Assembly: GCA_944391255.1 (NCBI GenBank)
Contig: CALXSW010000144.1
Location: forward strand, 1 to 5,795
DNA: 5,795 bases
Direction of reading: 5' to 3'
From: an uncultured Clostridia bacterium
Lineage (GTDB): Bacteria; Bacillota; Clostridia; UBA1381
Each line of letters opens with the position of its first letter. Within the stretch, counting starts at the first letter, position 1. Of the stretch, positions 1-5,671 are shown in pieces. Position numbers and translations under genes: made by a program. The notes below the pieces were generated by a model. The model had not been told where the DNA came from and ran no database searches. It saw nothing but the letters and a program-made list of their open reading frames with translations.

Positions 1-378
1 AGCAGCAAAAAAAGGATATCTCTGAGAATATTCGGGAAACAGTTTGATCTTTTTAAAGATAAAACATGCGGTTATGCGGAATATGACATTGCAGATGAAA
101 TACATGATCTTGAGTTCCCTGTTATAGAATATAGCGGTATATCATTAGTTGTCAGCAATGTATACGAGATACGAACGGCAGAGCACAGGCTGACAGAGGA
201 TGAGGTGCTGTCGCGCGCCAGGGAAACGCTTGAAACAGAAATTGGCTCAAGACTCGGAACGGGAGCGCAAAGAATCAGTGACGAGCTTACATACAGCGTT
301 GAAAACGGTGTCTACAAGGTGAGACTTAAAATGAATCTAAGAGAAAATATCGGTGTTGAAATACCGACAGAGGAGTGA
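1..378 (+). CDS. yqfD: Sporulation protein YqfD, C-terminal part (5' end outside window)
   Basis: The frame is open from base 1 to the TGA at 376-378 and gives the last 125 residues of a longer protein. The segment LRIFGKQFDLFKDK near the start, followed by a run of beta-strand-like, charged residues ending in NIGVEIPTEE, resembles the C-terminal end of the YqfD/stage IV sporulation family. Family members are about 390-400 residues with an N-terminal membrane segment, so roughly the last third is visible, and no membrane segment falls in this part. In Bacillus, yqfD is expressed in the mother cell under SigmaE and sits next to yqfC and phoH. The same neighbour, phoH, starts 6 nt after this stop, which supports the call. 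Its last two codons (GAG GAG) also form the ribosome binding site of phoH. The identification rests on sequence resemblance plus gene order; the biochemical role of YqfD is not well defined. Confidence 0.83.
   Translation, partial: SSKKRISLRIFGKQFDLFKDKTCGYAEYDIADEIHDLEFPVIEYSGISLVVSNVYEIRTAEHRLTEDEVLSRARETLETEIGSRLGTGAQRISDELTYSVENGVYKVRLKMNLRENIGVEIPTEE
369..375 (+). promoter_or_regulatory. Ribosome binding site that fixes the TTG start of phoH
   Basis: AGAGGAG lies 9 nt upstream of TTG at 385 and overlaps the final codons of yqfD. No in-frame ATG or GTG sits at a suitable distance: GTG at 381 is out of frame, and the in-frame upstream stop is the yqfD TGA. The TTG is therefore the best supported start. 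Confidence 0.75.
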
Positions 379-384
379 CTGTGT

Positions 385-1380
385 TTGATAAAAAGAGAAA
401 TTGAAGTACCTGAAAATATGGATGTCAGGGAGCTGTTCGGCAGATTTGACGAGAACATGAAGCTTATAGAAAAGGCGTTTGACGTCAATGTTTCACTGCG
501 TGACGGAGCGGTGAGGATAACTGGTCCGGACGAGGCGGTTGAAAAGAGCGCGGATGTTATTCATATGCTGATAACGATGCTGTGCAATGGCGAGAGCATA
601 GATGAACAAAAGATAATGTATGCTATCTCGCTTGAACAGGAGAGCGGAGGGATAGACGTTTCATCTCTGGGCGCTGACTGTGTCGCTATAAATATAAAGG
701 GTCAGCCTATAAAAACGAAAACTCTCGGACAGAAGAAATATGTGGAGGCTATAGATAAGAACACTATCGTGTTCGGAATAGGCCCGGCAGGTACAGGCAA
801 GACTTATCTTGCTGTTGCAAAGGCTGTAATGGCATTGAAGAGAAGAGAAGTCAGCCGCATAATCCTCACGCGTCCGGCTGTTGAGGCAGGAGAGAAGCTC
901 GGTTTCCTTCCGGGAGACCTTCAGAATAAGGTCGATCCATATCTCAGACCGCTCTATGACGGAATGTATGAGATGCTCGGCGGAGAAGGCTTTTTGCGAT
1001 ATCAGGAGCGAGGAGTTATAGAGGTAGCGCCGCTCGCATATATGCGCGGAAGAACACTTGATAACGCGTTTATAATTCTTGACGAAGCGCAGAATACAAC
1101 ACCGGAGCAGATGAAAATGTTCCTTACAAGAATAGGATATGGTTCTCATGCGATAGTTACGGGTGATATAACTCAGATAGATCTTCCGGGTGACAAGCGC
1201 TCGGGCTTAAAGGAAGCGATGAAGATATTGAATAATATTGAGGATATCGCATTTTGTAAATTCACCGAAAAAGATGTTGTAAGACATCCGCTCGTTCAGA
1301 AGATCATAAAGGCATATGAAAAGCATGATGAAGAGATCGAGAGAAGAAAGAACCGGATGAAAAAGAACGATAAGAACTGA
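385..1380 (+). CDS. phoH: PhoH family P-loop ATPase (PhoH/PhoL, YbeZ-like)
   Basis: This 331-residue protein has the length and layout of bacterial PhoH/YbeZ ATPases. An N-terminal KH-like region (about residues 10-65) precedes a P-loop ATPase core with Walker A GPAGTGKT at 133-140, the conserved TRPAVEAGEKLGFLPGD block at 162-178, Walker B ILDEAQ at 231-236, and a VTGD motif at 258-261. The C-terminus is a charged tail rich in K, R and E (about 311-331). The family resembles the ATPase half of superfamily I helicases. It is linked to RNA metabolism and works beside YbeY in many bacteria; the exact substrate is not settled. ybeY follows after 15 nt, as expected for this pair, without the yqfF gene that separates them in Bacillus. 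Translation starts at TTG, in the same frame as the upstream yqfD and two codons past its stop. The ATPase assignment is secure; the cellular role is inferred from the family. Confidence 0.95.
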   Translation: MIKREIEVPENMDVRELFGRFDENMKLIEKAFDVNVSLRDGAVRITGPDEAVEKSADVIHMLITMLCNGESIDEQKIMYAISLEQESGGIDVSSLGADCVAINIKGQPIKTKTLGQKKYVEAIDKNTIVFGIGPAGTGKTYLAVAKAVMALKRREVSRIILTRPAVEAGEKLGFLPGDLQNKVDPYLRPLYDGMYEMLGGEGFLRYQERGVIEVAPLAYMRGRTLDNAFIILDEAQNTTPEQMKMFLTRIGYGSHAIVTGDITQIDLPGDKRSGLKEAMKILNNIEDIAFCKFTEKDVVRHPLVQKIIKAYEKHDEEIERRKNRMKKNDKN

Positions 1381-1395
1381 TGTAAAGAGGAAATT

Positions 1396-1887
1396 ATGGT
1401 TGAACTTATAGTAGAAAATGAATACAGTGGTCCGGAGATCACGGAAGAGCAGATAGCGGAACTGAAGAGAGTCTGTGAAAAAGTAATGGAAATAGAGGAA
1501 TGTGATTTTGACGCGGAGATAAGTTTTACATTCACAGACAATGAAGGTATACATGAGCTAAACCGTCAATACAGAAATATAGACCGTCCTACAGACGTGC
1601 TGTCTTTTCCTATGCTTGAATTTGACGGCGAGGATGAGATAGACGCGGAATTTGAAACAGAGGACGGGCTTGTAATGCTTGGTGACATTGTGATATCTGT
1701 AGAACGCGCAAAGGAGCAGGCAGAGGAGTTCGGTCATTCTTTAAGGCGTGAGCTTGCATTTTTGACAGCGCACTCAATGCTTCATCTGCTCGGATACGAC
1801 CATGTCGATGACGCTGAAGGCGAGGCATATATGATAAAAATACAGAATGAGGCTTTATGTGACTTGGGTATCACAAGAGATATATAA
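1396..1887 (+). CDS. ybeY: Endoribonuclease YbeY (rRNA maturation factor)
   Basis: This 163-residue protein carries the UPF0054/YbeY signature. The zinc-binding motif HSMLHLLGYDH at 126-136 supplies three histidines (126, 130, 136). The conserved LNRQYRNIDRPTDVLSFP block is at 55-72, with the invariant arginine at 60, and the LGDIVIS block is at 95-101. YbeY is a metal-dependent single-strand endoribonuclease in the cytoplasm, involved in 16S rRNA 3'-end processing and ribosome quality control. The ATG at 1396 follows AAAGAGGA by about 4 nt, and phoH ends 15 nt upstream. era begins 20 nt downstream, so the three genes for ribosome biogenesis are probably co-transcribed. A strongly acidic insert of D and E residues (about 75-90) before the LGDI block is within what the family tolerates. 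No key residue is missing. Confidence 0.96.
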   Translation: MVELIVENEYSGPEITEEQIAELKRVCEKVMEIEECDFDAEISFTFTDNEGIHELNRQYRNIDRPTDVLSFPMLEFDGEDEIDAEFETEDGLVMLGDIVISVERAKEQAEEFGHSLRRELAFLTAHSMLHLLGYDHVDDAEGEAYMIKIQNEALCDLGITRDI

Positions 1888-1907
1888 ATTGAAAGGGAAA
1901 ATATTGA

Positions 1908-2804
1908 ATGGATAATAAATTTAAATCAGGCTTTTGCGCCATAATAGGAATGCCAAACGTGGGAAAATCCACATTGCTTAACGCGATCGCAGGTCAGAAG
2001 ATCGCTATAATATCGGATAAACCGCAGACAACGAGAAATAAGATCTTAGCGATCTATTCCACGCCGGACAAGCAGATAGTTTTTACCGATACACCTGGTA
2101 TACACAATCCGCATAATAAGCTTGGTGAATATATGGTAAAAATAGCAAATGAAAGCATGCGTGACACTGACGTTGTATTGTTCGTTGTAGACGCGTCACG
2201 CGGCATACGCGATCTGGAACGAGATATAGCAAAGAATATAGATAAGCTTGGAGTGCCGTGTATACTTGTGATAAACAAGGTGGATATAATCAAAAAAGAG
2301 GATCTTCTGCCGATGATAGCAGATTTTTCAAGCATGAATGATTTTGACGCAATAATACCTATAAGCGCTAAAACAAATGATGGAGTGGACAGCCTTCTGA
2401 ATATTCTTGAAGATTATATAGAAGAAGGACCTATGTTCTATGACGAGGATATGGTCACAGACCAGCCGGAAAAGCAGATCGCGGCGGAGATAATACGAGA
2501 AAAAATGTTGTGGCTCCTTGATAAGGAGGTCCCGCATGGCATAGCTATAGAGATCACAAAAATGAAAGAAAAGAAGAACGTGACAGAGATCCATGCTACT
2601 ATATATTGCGAGAGAAAAACGCATAAGGGAATAATAATCGGCAAGAACGGCGAGATGCTTAAAAAGATAGGCTCTATGGCGAGAACAGATATTGAAAAGA
2701 TGCTTGATCACAAGGTATATCTTGAGCTTTGGGTCAAGGTGAAGGACGATTGGAGAAACAGCGATTTTCTTATAAAGAATTTTGGCTATAAAGACGATGA
2801 ATGA
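1908..2804 (+). CDS. era: GTPase Era (30S subunit assembly)
   Basis: This 298-residue protein matches the usual Era length of about 300. The G-domain motifs are in order: G1 GMPNVGKST at 14-22, G2 region TTRNKI at 41-46, G3 DTPG at 61-64, G4 NKVD at 123-126 and G5 SAK at 153-155. A C-terminal type II KH domain follows with the GKNG loop at 245-248. Era binds the 3' end of 16S rRNA, including the CCUCC anti-SD region, and couples GTP hydrolysis to 30S maturation at the membrane/cytoplasm interface. The C-terminal ending NFGYKDDE is typical. The ATG at 1908 is preceded by GAAAGGGAAA, with about 10 nt from GGG to the start. The preceding YbeY acts on the same rRNA end, which fits shared expression. 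The last 8 nt overlap the start of recO, a common arrangement in Firmicutes. In Bacillus, dgkA and cdd lie between ybeY and era; they are absent here. Confidence 0.98.
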   Translation: MDNKFKSGFCAIIGMPNVGKSTLLNAIAGQKIAIISDKPQTTRNKILAIYSTPDKQIVFTDTPGIHNPHNKLGEYMVKIANESMRDTDVVLFVVDASRGIRDLERDIAKNIDKLGVPCILVINKVDIIKKEDLLPMIADFSSMNDFDAIIPISAKTNDGVDSLLNILEDYIEEGPMFYDEDMVTDQPEKQIAAEIIREKMLWLLDKEVPHGIAIEITKMKEKKNVTEIHATIYCERKTHKGIIIGKNGEMLKKIGSMARTDIEKMLDHKVYLELWVKVKDDWRNSDFLIKNFGYKDDE

Positions 2805-3543
2805 TGATTTAATATATCGAGGGATAATATTAAAACAGAATAATTACGGCGAGGCGCACCGGATCTTGACGATACTTACGCGTGATGATGGGATCGTCAA
2901 GGCGGTGCGTTATGGTGTACGGGGAAAAAAAGCGTCAAACGCCGCCGCATTTCAAGTGATGTGTTATGGAGATTTTAAGCTGCGCCCGTCGAGGGGCGAG
3001 CTTATGACAGCGGTGAGCGCCGATATAATAGACGGCTTTTATCCAGTGAGCGAGGATATACTGAAGCTGTCGCTGCTTACGTATCTTGCTGACATAACGT
3101 ACACACTGCTTGGCGAGAATAATCCCGACAGCAGAGTGCTGTCGCTTTTTCTGAATACGGTCTATGCCGCATCATACAGAGATGAGAACATAATGAAAAT
3201 AAAGAGCGTGTATGAGCTTAAATTGATGTGCGCGGCAGGATTTATGCCGTATCTCGGCGCTGCATGTGAATGTGGCAGGAATGCGGAATATTTCAGTCCG
3301 GCGCGAGGTACTATCGTATGCGCGTCATGCAGGAAAAAAGGGGATATCGCGCTGCATAGCACGGTCCTGTCGATGATGCGTTATATCGTTGGCTGCGAGG
3401 ATAAAAAAATGATGTCATTTTCGGTAAATGATGAAAAGCTGTATGATGAGCTAAGCAGTGTAACTGAAAAATATGTCTCTGTGCAGTGTGAGCGTGAATT
3501 TGATTCTCTGGCATATTTTAAGGCTATGCGCGGCCTGTACTGA
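2797..3543 (+). CDS. recO: DNA repair protein RecO
   Basis: RecO binds single-stranded DNA and, with RecR, loads RecA onto SSB-coated DNA in RecF-type recombinational repair. From ATG at 2797 the product has 248 residues, close to the family norm of 240-260. The N-terminal OB-fold begins with LIYRGIILKQNNYGEAHRIL and contains the ARGAR-like segment YGVRGKK (about 39-45). A helical region follows with the YELKLMCAAGFMP block (about 139-151). A four-cysteine zinc site is at C157, C159, C175 and C178. The first knuckle is C-E-C-G, one residue shorter than the usual CxxCG. The ATG lies inside the era stop region (8-nt overlap) with only a weak SD (AAAG), which suggests translational coupling to era. 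An upstream in-frame TTG at 2782 would add five residues, but the ATG gives the typical RecO N-terminus. This is the last gene of the housekeeping run; no clear terminator follows. Confidence 0.93.
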   Translation: MNDDLIYRGIILKQNNYGEAHRILTILTRDDGIVKAVRYGVRGKKASNAAAFQVMCYGDFKLRPSRGELMTAVSADIIDGFYPVSEDILKLSLLTYLADITYTLLGENNPDSRVLSLFLNTVYAASYRDENIMKIKSVYELKLMCAAGFMPYLGAACECGRNAEYFSPARGTIVCASCRKKGDIALHSTVLSMMRYIVGCEDKKMMSFSVNDEKLYDELSSVTEKYVSVQCEREFDSLAYFKAMRGLY

Positions 3544-3552
3544 AATTTATGC

Positions 3553-3581
3553 TTGAAAAAGGCCGTATGATATGATATAAT
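3553..3581 (+). promoter_or_regulatory. Sigma-A-type promoter for the aroF-pheA operon
   Basis: The -35 box TTGAAA (3553-3558) and the -10 box TATAAT (3576-3581) are separated by 17 nt. A TG at 3573-3574 gives an extended -10 (TGATATAAT). This is near consensus for the housekeeping sigma factor. Transcription should start around 3588, leaving a leader of about 150 nt before the ATG at 3740. The -35 box begins 10 nt after the recO stop, so the aromatic operon can be expressed separately from the upstream run. Confidence 0.85.
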
Positions 3582-3587
3582 GGTAGA

Positions 3588-3739
3588 AAACCGATCCGGA
3601 TTATTCCGGATAAAATGCCGGCGCTGATCGCGGCCGGAATTGATTATAAAGTTATAAATGCAAATACCGGCACAGCGTCCGGAGCATCATTTAACGGATG
3701 TTAAGCTGTTGATTTTTATGTGAAAGAAGGAAAAAACAA
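3588..3739 (+). promoter_or_regulatory. Structured 5' leader of the aroF-pheA operon, possible cis-regulatory RNA
   Basis: This approximately 150-nt stretch between the predicted transcription start and the DAHP synthase ATG holds six CCGG tetramers (3596, 3606, 3618, 3634, 3667, 3679), which allow several alternative pairings. A perfect 7-bp hairpin, ATCCGGA/TCCGGAT with a TTAT loop, lies at 3594-3611. A longer stem can form between ATGCCGGCGCTG (3615-3626) and CAGCGTCCGGAGCAT (3673-3687), closed around GCCGG (3633-3637) paired with CCGGC (3667-3671). ACAGC (3672-3676) can instead pair with GCTGT (3705-3709), shortly before a run of five T (3713-3717). A 29-codon ATG frame covers 3615-3704 but lacks a good SD. 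The T-box consensus is absent. That it regulates is inference from position and structure; no known riboswitch class was recognised. The SD AGAAGG (3725-3730) for the next gene lies at its end. Confidence 0.4.
3594..3611. repeat. 18-bp inverted repeat just downstream of the promoter
   Basis: ATCCGGA and TCCGGAT form a perfect 7-bp dyad around TTAT. It starts about 6 nt past the predicted transcription start, so it could act either as a 5' hairpin in the mRNA or as a DNA operator for a repressor. The sequence alone does not separate these. It lacks a T-run on the + strand, so it is not a terminator for recO. Confidence 0.6.
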
Positions 3740-4759
3740 ATGATTATTATTATGAAGGATAATTGTACGAAAGCTGAAATACAGGCGGTAGAAGAACGCC
3801 TTGAAAAATTCGGTTTCAGTACACATCCGATCGTTGGTGAATCAAAGACAGTAATCGGCGCGATAGGCGACAAGGCAAGACTCAGCATGAATGAGATACT
3901 TCTCATGAGCGGAGTTGATAACATAGTACCTATTATGCGTCCTTATAAGCTCGCATCAAATGAGCTTAAAAAAGAAAAGTCAATAATAGATGTCGGTTAC
4001 GGCGTAACGGTAGGCGGAGATCAGCTGGCTGTATTTGCCGGTCCTTGCGCTATAGAAAGCGATGAACAGTTCAATATAGTATCAGAGGCGGTAAAGAAAT
4101 CAGGCGCTAATATTCTTCGCGGCGGCGCTTTCAAGCCGAGAACATCACCATACGCATTTGGCGGTCTTGAAGAAGAAGGCCTCAAAATAATGCGCGGCGC
4201 AGGCGACTCGCTAAATATGCCGATCTGTACAGAGGTAATGGATACGAGAGATGTTGAGCTTGTAGCAAAATATGCTGATATAATCCAGATAGGTGCGAGA
4301 AATATGCAGAACTTCAAGCTTTTGCGTGAGGTTGGTAAAATAGACAAGCCTATCCTTCTTAAGAGAGGTCTTGCGAGCACGATCGAAGAATGGCTTATGG
4401 CGGCTGAATACATAATGGCTGAAGGAAATGAGGGTGTTATACTTTGTGAAAGAGGTATAAGAACATATGAAACATCAACAAGAAACACATTTGATGTAAG
4501 CGCTATACCTGTAACTCAGAGCTTGACACATCTCCCTATAATAGGCGACCCGAGCCATGCGACAGGCAAATACAGCCTTGTAGCTCCGGTGGCAAAGGCA
4601 GCGATTGCCGCGGGCGCGGACGGACTTATGATAGAAGTTCACAACTGTCCTGAATGTGCTGCGTCTGACGGACCGCAGTCATTGAAGCCGGAGAAGTTTG
4701 ACACGCTCATGAAGGAGCTTGACAAGATAGCTATAGCTGTAGGTAAGAAGCTGCTGTAA
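3740..4759 (+). CDS. aroF: 3-deoxy-7-phosphoheptulonate (DAHP) synthase, type I-beta with N-terminal regulatory domain
   Basis: This enzyme condenses phosphoenolpyruvate and erythrose 4-phosphate to DAHP, the first step of the shikimate pathway. Length (339) and layout match the Thermotoga maritima type: a ferredoxin-like N-terminal domain (1 to about 70, ending MRPYKL), which in that enzyme mediates feedback inhibition by tyrosine and phenylalanine, followed by the TIM barrel. Visible motifs are GPCAIES (101-107), RGGAFKPRTSPYAF (127-140), IIQIGARNMQNF (181-192), LLKRG (206-210), ILCERGIRTYE (234-244) and DPSHATG (270-276). The expected metal ligands are C103, H273, E299 and D310, with the same spacing as the ligands I recall for the T. 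maritima enzyme. Variants are YAFGG where YxFQG is usual, and HNCPECAASDG in place of the common HPxPExALSDG. ATG 3740 follows AGAAGG by 9 nt. pheA follows after 26 nt. Symbol choice among aroF/aroG/aroA is a naming convention only. Confidence 0.96.
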   Translation: MIIIMKDNCTKAEIQAVEERLEKFGFSTHPIVGESKTVIGAIGDKARLSMNEILLMSGVDNIVPIMRPYKLASNELKKEKSIIDVGYGVTVGGDQLAVFAGPCAIESDEQFNIVSEAVKKSGANILRGGAFKPRTSPYAFGGLEEEGLKIMRGAGDSLNMPICTEVMDTRDVELVAKYADIIQIGARNMQNFKLLREVGKIDKPILLKRGLASTIEEWLMAAEYIMAEGNEGVILCERGIRTYETSTRNTFDVSAIPVTQSLTHLPIIGDPSHATGKYSLVAPVAKAAIAAGADGLMIEVHNCPECAASDGPQSLKPEKFDTLMKELDKIAIAVGKKLL

Positions 4760-4774
4760 TTATAGGGTTGTCAC

Positions 4775-4780
4775 GGAGGA
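4775..4780 (+). promoter_or_regulatory. Ribosome binding site that fixes the pheA start at 4786
   Basis: GGAGGA sits 5 nt upstream of ATG 4786. An in-frame TTG at 4768 lies upstream of this site and would add six residues (MSRRKR) that encode the SD itself, so it is not the start. Confidence 0.85.
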
Positions 4781-4785
4781 AAAGA

Positions 4786-5601
4786 ATGTTAGGTTATTTG
4801 GGACCGGAAGGCACTTTTTCGCATCAGGCCGCGATAGAGTGGGCTGACGGAAAGGAAGAACTCAAGGAATATCCGACTATAGCGAGCGCGATACACGCGG
4901 CTGAAAGAGGGGAGATAGATCATTGTATCGTCCCGATAGAAAACAGTCTTAACGGCAGTGTCACGATGACTCTTGACACCTTGGCGTTTGATGTAGATAT
5001 GTACATAGCGGCGGAGCATAAGCTTGCGATAGAGCAGAACCTGATGATAAAAAAAGGTTCTGATATTTCTGATATAAAGACTATAGTTTCACATCCACAG
5101 GCATTAGGTCAGTGCTCAAAGCTACTTGAGGAGAAATTCAGAGATGTGGAGCTTAAGGCTGTATCATCAACGGCTATGGCAGCAAGAATGGCGGCGGAGA
5201 GCGACGGGACAATTGCGTCTATCTCAACAAAGGCTGCTGCGAGCGAGTACGGTCTTGAGATAATTTTTCCGGCGTGCAATGATGATGTGAATAATTTCAC
5301 AAGATTTGTAGTGCTTGAGAACAAACGCGCTCTTAATGTTACAGATCATGATAAAACGTCTATCGTTTTTTCAACTGAGCATAAGCCGGGCGCGTTGGCA
5401 AACGCGATAGCTTTGCTTGCGCGTGAAAAGATAAATATATGCAAGATAGAGTCGAGACCGATGAAAAAAGAACCGGGCAAATATGTATTTTTTATCGATA
5501 TAGAAGGAAATGCGGATGACGCAAAAATATATTTCGCTCTCGATCAGGTAAGGAGAAATTCGTTGTTTTATAAATTTCTCGGCAGCTATCACTACGAATA
5601 A
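4786..5601 (+). CDS. pheA: Prephenate dehydratase with C-terminal ACT domain
   Basis: The product decarboxylates and dehydrates prephenate to phenylpyruvate, the committed step to phenylalanine. From ATG 4786 it has 271 residues, typical of the monofunctional enzyme; no chorismate mutase domain is present. The catalytic part begins with LGYLGPEGTFSHQAA (2-16) and includes VPIENSLNGSVTMTLD (49-64), SHPQALGQC (102-110), SSTAMAARMAA (127-137) and NNFTRFVVL (169-177), with the essential TRF at 172-174. The ACT domain (about 193-271) carries GALA (202-205) and ESRP (222-225), the two motifs that form the phenylalanine-binding site in this family, so allosteric feedback control by phenylalanine is expected. 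It lies 26 nt after the DAHP synthase gene in the same direction, with a strong SD and no promoter between them, so the two are probably one operon. The cytoplasmic enzyme set covers the first shikimate step and the phenylalanine branch. Confidence 0.97.
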   Translation: MLGYLGPEGTFSHQAAIEWADGKEELKEYPTIASAIHAAERGEIDHCIVPIENSLNGSVTMTLDTLAFDVDMYIAAEHKLAIEQNLMIKKGSDISDIKTIVSHPQALGQCSKLLEEKFRDVELKAVSSTAMAARMAAESDGTIASISTKAAASEYGLEIIFPACNDDVNNFTRFVVLENKRALNVTDHDKTSIVFSTEHKPGALANAIALLAREKINICKIESRPMKKEPGKYVFFIDIEGNADDAKIYFALDQVRRNSLFYKFLGSYHYE

Positions 5602-5628
5602 TATAAACTAAGGTCTGTTTTGATCATG

Positions 5629-5666
5629 ACGGGCGGAGGGCGCTGTTGCTTACGCCCGTGCTTTTT
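5629..5666 (+). terminator. Rho-independent terminator after pheA
   Basis: A perfect 7-bp GC-rich stem ACGGGCG (5629-5635) / CGCCCGT (5653-5659) is followed after two bases by five T (5662-5666). The 17-nt loop is long, though it could fold further (GC 5642-5643 with GC 5648-5649). The T-run is only on the + strand side, which fits the end of the aroF-pheA transcript. It also lies only 20 nt before the next start codon, so it may sit in that gene's leader. Confidence 0.68.
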
Positions 5667-5671
5667 GTATC

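Noticed and set aside
661..1149. 162-codon open frame on the - strand opposite phoH
   Set aside because: It is antisense to the conserved ATPase core. Its product is rich in Ser, Cys, Arg and Leu without recognisable motifs, and it is a by-product of codon bias on the + strand.
1207..1554. 115-codon open frame on the - strand spanning the phoH-ybeY junction
   Set aside because: It covers the ends of two well supported genes and translates to a Phe/Tyr/Leu-rich product expected from reverse reading of A-rich DNA.
2782..2796. TTG 2782 as the recO start
   Set aside because: It has no better SD than ATG 2797, would lengthen the overlap with era, and adds residues not typical of RecO N-termini.
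3531..3565. Terminator for the housekeeping run (CGGCC 3531-3535 with GGCCG 3561-3565)
   Set aside because: The stem is 5 bp with a 25-nt loop and no T-run, and it overlaps the recO end and the downstream promoter.
3644..3658. Tandem TTATAAA repeats as a second promoter -10
   Set aside because: No acceptable -35 hexamer lies about 17 nt upstream of either copy (CGCTGA and GCGGCC are found there).
3588..3739. T-box riboswitch in the aroF leader
   Set aside because: The conserved antiterminator sequence (AGGGTGGNACCGCG-like) is absent, and the leader is too short for a usual T-box with a specifier loop.
4021..4488. 155-codon open frame on the - strand opposite the DAHP synthase gene
   Set aside because: The + strand gene is certain from its motifs. 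The antisense product is low in recognisable features and has no supporting ribosome binding site that I could see.
4768..4785. TTG 4768 as the pheA start
   Set aside because: It lies upstream of the strong SD GGAGGA, which is correctly spaced for ATG 4786. The extra residues would be encoded by the SD itself.
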